A DNA stretch of 64,000 bases from Cellulomonas cellasea (GTDB taxonomy: Bacteria > Actinomycetota > Actinomycetes > Actinomycetales > Cellulomonadaceae), in assembly GCF_006538745.1 (NCBI RefSeq), contig NZ_BJLR01000033.1, positions 1 through 64,000 on the forward strand. Reading direction: 5' to 3'. The first letter of the stretch is position 1, and each line of letters starts with the position of its first letter. The position numbers and the translations under genes were made by a program. Positions 60,297 through 64,000 of the stretch are shown one piece after another. A model generated the notes under the pieces. The model saw only the letters and a list, made by a program, of their open reading frames with translations. It searched no databases and was not told where the DNA came from.

Positions 60297-61439
60297 TCAG
60301 CTCAGGCCGTGCGGCAGGTCGCGCGGCGACGGCGGCGCACCCTCGCCCGCGCGCAGCAGGACGGGGCGCACGACCCCGAGCCCCTCGAGCTCGCGCTCGG
60401 GCTGCGGCTCCGCGACGAACCGGTCGTCGCCCTCGAGCAGCGCGGCCGTCGCGGGGTCCGTCAGCACGCTCGACGGGTCCGCGATGTCGGTCAGCCGGGC
60501 CGCGAGGTTCACGGGCTCACCGAACACGTCCCCGAACCGCGACAGCAGCCGCCCCCACACGAAGCCGACGCGCACCGGAGTCACCCCGCGCGCACCCTCG
60601 GCGAGGCCGCCCGCGCCGCGCTCGCGCTCGATGTCGAGCTCGCCGCCCAGCACGCGCGCGAGCCCGAGCGCGACCTCCGCCCCCGTCGCGACGTCGTCGG
60701 CCACGAACAGCACCGCGTCCCCGATGGTCTTGACCACGCGCCCGCCGGCCGAGGTCACGACGTCGCGCGCGGCGGTCTCGAAGCGCTGCACGAAGTCCGA
60801 CAGGTCGGTCGAGCCGAGCCCGGCGGTCCGGCGCGTGAACGAGACCATGTCCGCGAAGCCGACGGCCCGGGCGAGCGGCAGCCCGTCGACGTCCGGCGGC
60901 GCGGTGCGCTGCTCGCCGAACTCGGCCGCGAGCCGGCCCGCGACGGCCGCGAGCTGACGGCGCCACGCGTGCACGAGCTGGGCCTCGAGCAGCGGACCGA
61001 GCTCGGTGAGCCGGTCGAGCACCAGCAGCCGCGAGGACGTGTCGTCGAGCGCGTACCGCGTCGCGAGGTCCTCGACGAGCGCCTCGACCTGCCACAGCGC
61101 GAGCCGGTCGGCGGTGTGCCCGAGCGCGCGCGTGAGCGAGACCGCGGTGCGCAGGCTGACCCCGTGCTCGCGCATGAGCCGGCTCATCCGGTCGAGCGCC
61201 TCGGCGTCCTGCTCGGTGAACACGGCGTCGTCGGGCGCGGTGTGCGGGAGGCCGAGGGTCTGCCAGAACAGCCGGATCCGGTCGAGGTCCGAGTCGGTCC
61301 GCGTCGCGAGGTCGCGGAGCGTGAGGGTGCGCGGACCCCCCAGCAGGGCCGAGTCGAGAGCGCCGAGCGTCGAGGGGAGGTCGAGGCCGGCGCGACCCGC
61401 GGGCTGCGTCTGGTCGGTCAGGTCAGCACCGTCATCCAC
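60297..61439 (-). CDS. Class III adenylate cyclase with N-terminal regulatory domain (Rv2212/Rv1264 type)
   Basis: The 380-residue protein has an N-terminal helical regulatory domain (about 30-165) and a C-terminal class III cyclase domain (about 190-360). The catalytic set is complete: metal Asp197 (GFADMVSFT) and Asp241 (TIGDAVLF), substrate-adenine Lys237, and Asn311/Arg315 (PVNLAARL). It makes cAMP. It is soluble, without membrane segments. In M. tuberculosis relatives such as Rv1264 and Rv2212, the N-terminal domain senses pH or fatty acids; that mode is inferred here. It lies 15 nt downstream of birA on the same strand, so the two may be co-transcribed. Confidence 0.9.
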   Translation of the reverse strand: MDDGADLTDQTQPAGRAGLDLPSTLGALDSALLGGPRTLTLRDLATRTDSDLDRIRLFWQTLGLPHTAPDDAVFTEQDAEALDRMSRLMREHGVSLRTAVSLTRALGHTADRLALWQVEALVEDLATRYALDDTSSRLLVLDRLTELGPLLEAQLVHAWRRQLAAVAGRLAAEFGEQRTAPPDVDGLPLARAVGFADMVSFTRRTAGLGSTDLSDFVQRFETAARDVVTSAGGRVVKTIGDAVLFVADDVATGAEVALGLARVLGGELDIERERGAGGLAEGARGVTPVRVGFVWGRLLSRFGDVFGEPVNLAARLTDIADPSSVLTDPATAALLEGDDRFVAEPQPERELEGLGVVRPVLLRAGEGAPPSPRDLPHGLS

Positions 61440-61454
61440 GCGGTCGAGCGTAGT

Positions 61455-62324
61455 TCACCGGGCAGCACGGACGTGATGCACGTCACCCGCGAGCACCTGG
61501 TGCTCGGTGCCGCCGCCGTCGACCAGCACGAGCGCACCCTCGCGGTCGAGGCGCTGCGCGGTTCCGGTGACCTCGCGCCCGCCCGGGAGCTCGACGCGCA
61601 CCTGCGTGCCGAGCGTCGCGCACACCGCGGAGACGTCCTCGACGAGGCCCGCGGCGTGCACGTCCCCGCCGTGCTCCGACCAGCGCGCCGTGACCTCCGC
61701 GAGGGCGCTGACGAGCGCGACGAGGAGCATCTCGCGGTCGACGTCCCGGCCGCCCGCGAGCGCGAGCGACGTCGCGCTCGGTACCGGGAGCTCCCCGGCG
61801 GTCTGCGAGACGTTGATCCCGATGCCGACCACGACCGCCGGTCCGGCGGGCGTCGTGACGAGCTCGGTGAGGATGCCGCCGACCTTGCGCAGCGGACCCC
61901 AGCCCGCGAGGTCGGTGCCGTCGGGCGCGGGCACCATGACGTCGTTGGGCCACTTGAGCACCGCGGGCACGCCGACCGTGGCGCGCAGGGCGTTGACCGC
62001 GCCCAGGCCCGCGAGCAGCGGGAGCCACCCGTAGGTCGTGATCGGCGCCGCGGGGCGGAGCGCGAAGGAGAGCATGAGCGCCGAGCGCGCGGGCGTCACC
62101 CACGTGCGCCCGGCCCGGCCCCGCCCGGAGTCCTGCGCCTCGGCGGCGAGCAGGCTCGGGTGCGGCCACGCGTCGGGGTCGGCGCGCAGCGCGGCGGCGA
62201 GGTCGACGTTGGTCGAGCCCGTCCGCTCGACGACGTCGAGCCGCGCGAGGGGCCCGGCGGGGGCCAGCAGGAGCTCGCGGAGCACGTGCTCGCGCAGCGC
62301 CGGACGGTCGGGGGCGGTGTCCAT
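61455..62324 (-). CDS. birA: Biotin-[acetyl-CoA-carboxylase] ligase BirA, monofunctional
   Basis: The 289-residue enzyme has GSTN (about 36-39), the biotinyl-AMP loop GRGRAGRTW (about 67-75), KWPNDVM (about 123-129) and KVGGILTEL (about 147-155). It lacks an N-terminal helix-turn-helix, so it is a ligase only, not a repressor. It attaches biotin to carboxyl carrier proteins. The ATG at 62324 begins at the domain. It is divergent from an acyl-CoA carboxylase beta gene, whose complex uses biotin, a sensible functional pairing. Confidence 0.95.
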   Translation of the reverse strand: MDTAPDRPALREHVLRELLLAPAGPLARLDVVERTGSTNVDLAAALRADPDAWPHPSLLAAEAQDSGRGRAGRTWVTPARSALMLSFALRPAAPITTYGWLPLLAGLGAVNALRATVGVPAVLKWPNDVMVPAPDGTDLAGWGPLRKVGGILTELVTTPAGPAVVVGIGINVSQTAGELPVPSATSLALAGGRDVDREMLLVALVSALAEVTARWSEHGGDVHAAGLVEDVSAVCATLGTQVRVELPGGREVTGTAQRLDREGALVLVDGGGTEHQVLAGDVHHVRAAR

Positions 62325-62442
62325 GGGGACATCATCCACCGGCCGCCTCGCGCGCGAGCCGGCCGCCTGCTTGTCGGGTTCGCACAACCCGCACGCCCAG
62401 ACGCGTGCCGCCGACGAGCGCCGGTCCTGGGCGCGGGGCAAC

Positions 62443-62455
62443 TAGCCTCTGTCGG
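62443..62455 (+). promoter_or_regulatory. Possible leaderless promoter of the carboxylase gene
   Basis: TAGCCT (62443-62448) is followed by 7 nt and then the GTG at 62456, the spacing of a -10 box to its start site. No Shine-Dalgarno precedes the GTG. This suggests a leaderless transcript. Confidence 0.5.
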
Positions 62456-64000
62456 GTGACCGACGCACCCGACGGGCCCGCAGCCCTGCCGACACCCACG
62501 ACGAGCAGCACGGCCGCCAAGATCGAGGACCTCGCGGCCCGGCACGAGGCCGCCGTCGTGACGCCCGAGGAGAACGCCGCCGCGAAGCAGCACGCGCGCG
62601 GCAAGAAGACCGCCCGCGAGCGCATCGACGCGCTGCTCGACCAGGGCTCGTTCACCGAGCTCGACGCGTTCGTGCGGCACCGGTCCACGAACTTCGGGCT
62701 CGAGAAGAAGCGCATCGCCGGGGACGGCGTCGTCGTCGGGCACGGGACGGTCGACGGGCGGCCCGTCGCGATCTACTCCCAGGACTTCACCGTCTTCGGC
62801 GGGAGCCTCGGGGAGGTGCACGGCCAGAAGATCACCAAGGTCATGGACCTCGCGCTGCGCACGGGCGTCCCGCTCATCGGGATCAGCGACGGCGGCGGCG
62901 CGCGCATCCAGGAGGGCGTCGCGGGGCTCACGCAGTTCGCGGAGATCTTCCGCCGGAACGTCGCCGCGTCGGGCGTGATCCCGCAGATCAGCCTCATCCT
63001 CGGCCCGAGCGCGGGCGGCGCGGTGTACTCCCCCGCGCTGACCGACTTCATCGTCATGGCCGACGGCACCTCGAACATGTTCATCACCGGACCCGACGTG
63101 ATCCGCGCCGTGACGGGCGAGGACGTCGGCTTCGAGGAGCTCGGGGGCGCGACGACGCACAACACGAAGTCGGGCGTCGCGCACTACCTCGCCTCGGACG
63201 AGGACGACGCGATCGACTACGTGCGCTCGCTGCTGTCCTACCTGCCGCAGAACAACCTCACGGACCCGCCGACGTTCTCCCACGAGGCCGAGCTCACGGT
63301 CAGCGAGGCGGACGCCGAGCTCGACACGCTCGTGCCCGACTCCGACTCCCAGCCCTACGACATGCGCACCGTCGTGGAGCACGTCGTCGACGACGGCGTG
63401 CTGCTCGAGGTCCAGCCGCTCTACGCGCAGAACGTGCTCATCGCCTTCGGGCACGTCGAGGGCCACCCCGTCGGGATCGTCGCGAACCAGCCGCTCGCGA
63501 TGGCCGGGACGCTCGACATCAACGCCGCCGAGAAGGCCGCGCGGTTCGTGCGCACGTGCGACGCGTTCAACATCCCGGTCCTGACGTTCGTCGACGTCCC
63601 CGGCTTCCTGCCCGGCACCGACCAGGAGTGGAACGGCATCATCCGGCGCGGCGCCAAGCTCATCTACGCCTACGCGGAGGCGACCGTCCCGCTCGTCACG
63701 GTCATCACCCGCAAGGCGTACGGTGGCGCGTACATCGTCATGGGCTCCAAGCAGCTGGGCGCGGACGTCAACCTCGCCTGGCCGACGGCGCAGATCGCGG
63801 TCATGGGCGCCGGAGGTGCGGTGAACATCCTGCAGCGCGGCGCGCTCAAGGCCGTCGCCGACGCGGGCGGCGACGTCGAGGCCGAGCGGGCCCGGCTCAC
63901 GCGGGAGTACGAGGAGGCCATCGTGAACCCCTGGGACGCCGCGGACCGCGGCTACGTCGACGCGGTCATCCCGCCGTCGCACACGCGCACCGAGATCGTG
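62456..64000 (+). CDS. Acyl-CoA carboxylase beta (carboxyltransferase) subunit, partial at right edge
   Basis: 515 codons run open to the end of the window, so the stop lies outside. The sequence is the biotin-dependent carboxyltransferase family (PccB/AccD5): [45 protein letters not shown] and [13 protein letters not shown] in the N-domain, then [25 protein letters not shown] and [14 protein letters not shown] in the C-domain. It moves carboxyl from biotin to acetyl- or propionyl-CoA. Few residues should be missing (relatives have about 520-530). It is divergent from birA. Confidence 0.94.
   Translation, partial: MTDAPDGPAALPTPTTSSTAAKIEDLAARHEAAVVTPEENAAAKQHARGKKTARERIDALLDQGSFTELDAFVRHRSTNFGLEKKRIAGDGVVVGHGTVDGRPVAIYSQDFTVFGGSLGEVHGQKITKVMDLALRTGVPLIGISDGGGARIQEGVAGLTQFAEIFRRNVAASGVIPQISLILGPSAGGAVYSPALTDFIVMADGTSNMFITGPDVIRAVTGEDVGFEELGGATTHNTKSGVAHYLASDEDDAIDYVRSLLSYLPQNNLTDPPTFSHEAELTVSEADAELDTLVPDSDSQPYDMRTVVEHVVDDGVLLEVQPLYAQNVLIAFGHVEGHPVGIVANQPLAMAGTLDINAAEKAARFVRTCDAFNIPVLTFVDVPGFLPGTDQEWNGIIRRGAKLIYAYAEATVPLVTVITRKAYGGAYIVMGSKQLGADVNLAWPTAQIAVMGAGGAVNILQRGALKAVADAGGDVEAERARLTREYEEAIVNPWDAADRGYVDAVIPPSHTRTEIV

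Overview
The window is very GC-rich DNA (roughly three quarters G+C by eye) with many GTG starts and almost every codon ending in G or C. Gene order and content point to a high-GC actinobacterium. The combination of several glycoside hydrolases, a bifunctional AdhE and the classical actinobacterial rho-rpmE-prfA-prmC-sua5-wecA-atp-nucS block fits a cellulolytic, facultatively fermentative member of the Cellulomonadaceae, such as Cellulomonas. That assignment is inference from content, not from a search.

Layout. 1-701 has no gene but holds two 72-bp repeats with internal hairpins and a terminator. 702-4670 (minus) is a three-gene set: a Pro-rich membrane protein, a lipoprotein and a thioredoxin-like/TPR protein. 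4873-7936 (plus) encodes a long DivIVA-like coiled-coil protein and a small partner. 8244-11072 (minus) holds two alpha/beta hydrolases, a HAD phosphatase and a small zinc-ribbon protein.

11207-25542 is a carbohydrate-utilisation locus. It contains GH1, GH31 (alpha-xylosidase type), GH42 (beta-galactosidase) and GH3 enzymes, a LacI regulator, and an ABC importer made of a binding protein and two permeases without its own ATPase. Related palindromes (core TCGAAnCGnTTCGA) sit before most of its transcription units, and a variant sits before GH1. None of the four hydrolases has a signal peptide, so the picture is import of oligosaccharides followed by cytoplasmic trimming. Alpha-xylosidase, beta-galactosidase and beta-glucosidase activities together are what xyloglucan oligosaccharides would need.

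25641-48958 (minus) is conserved housekeeping: a DUF1990 protein, NucS, a DUF2550 protein, the full F1Fo ATP synthase operon (atpBEFHAGDC), an AtpI-like protein, a WecA/TagO-type transferase, Sua5, PrmC, RF1, ribosomal protein bL31, Rho with a long disordered insert, and thrB-thrC-hom-lysA-argS. Many of these genes overlap by 1 or 4 nt, indicating translational coupling.

49237-64000 is mixed: a FadR-type regulator, tRNA-Arg(CCG), an AlkZ-like winged-helix protein, IPP isomerase, a Na+/H+ antiporter, AdhE, a small coiled-coil lipoprotein, a 41-residue membrane peptide, an aminotransferase, a Bcr/CflA-type MFS exporter, a class III adenylate cyclase, BirA, and the start of an acyl-CoA carboxylase beta subunit that runs off the window. 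I saw no insertion sequence, prophage, CRISPR array, toxin-antitoxin pair or rRNA gene. The most noteworthy items are the putative xyloglucan-oligosaccharide locus with its operator family, the structured repeats at the left edge, the very strong hairpin behind rpmE, and several short tandem repeats between genes.
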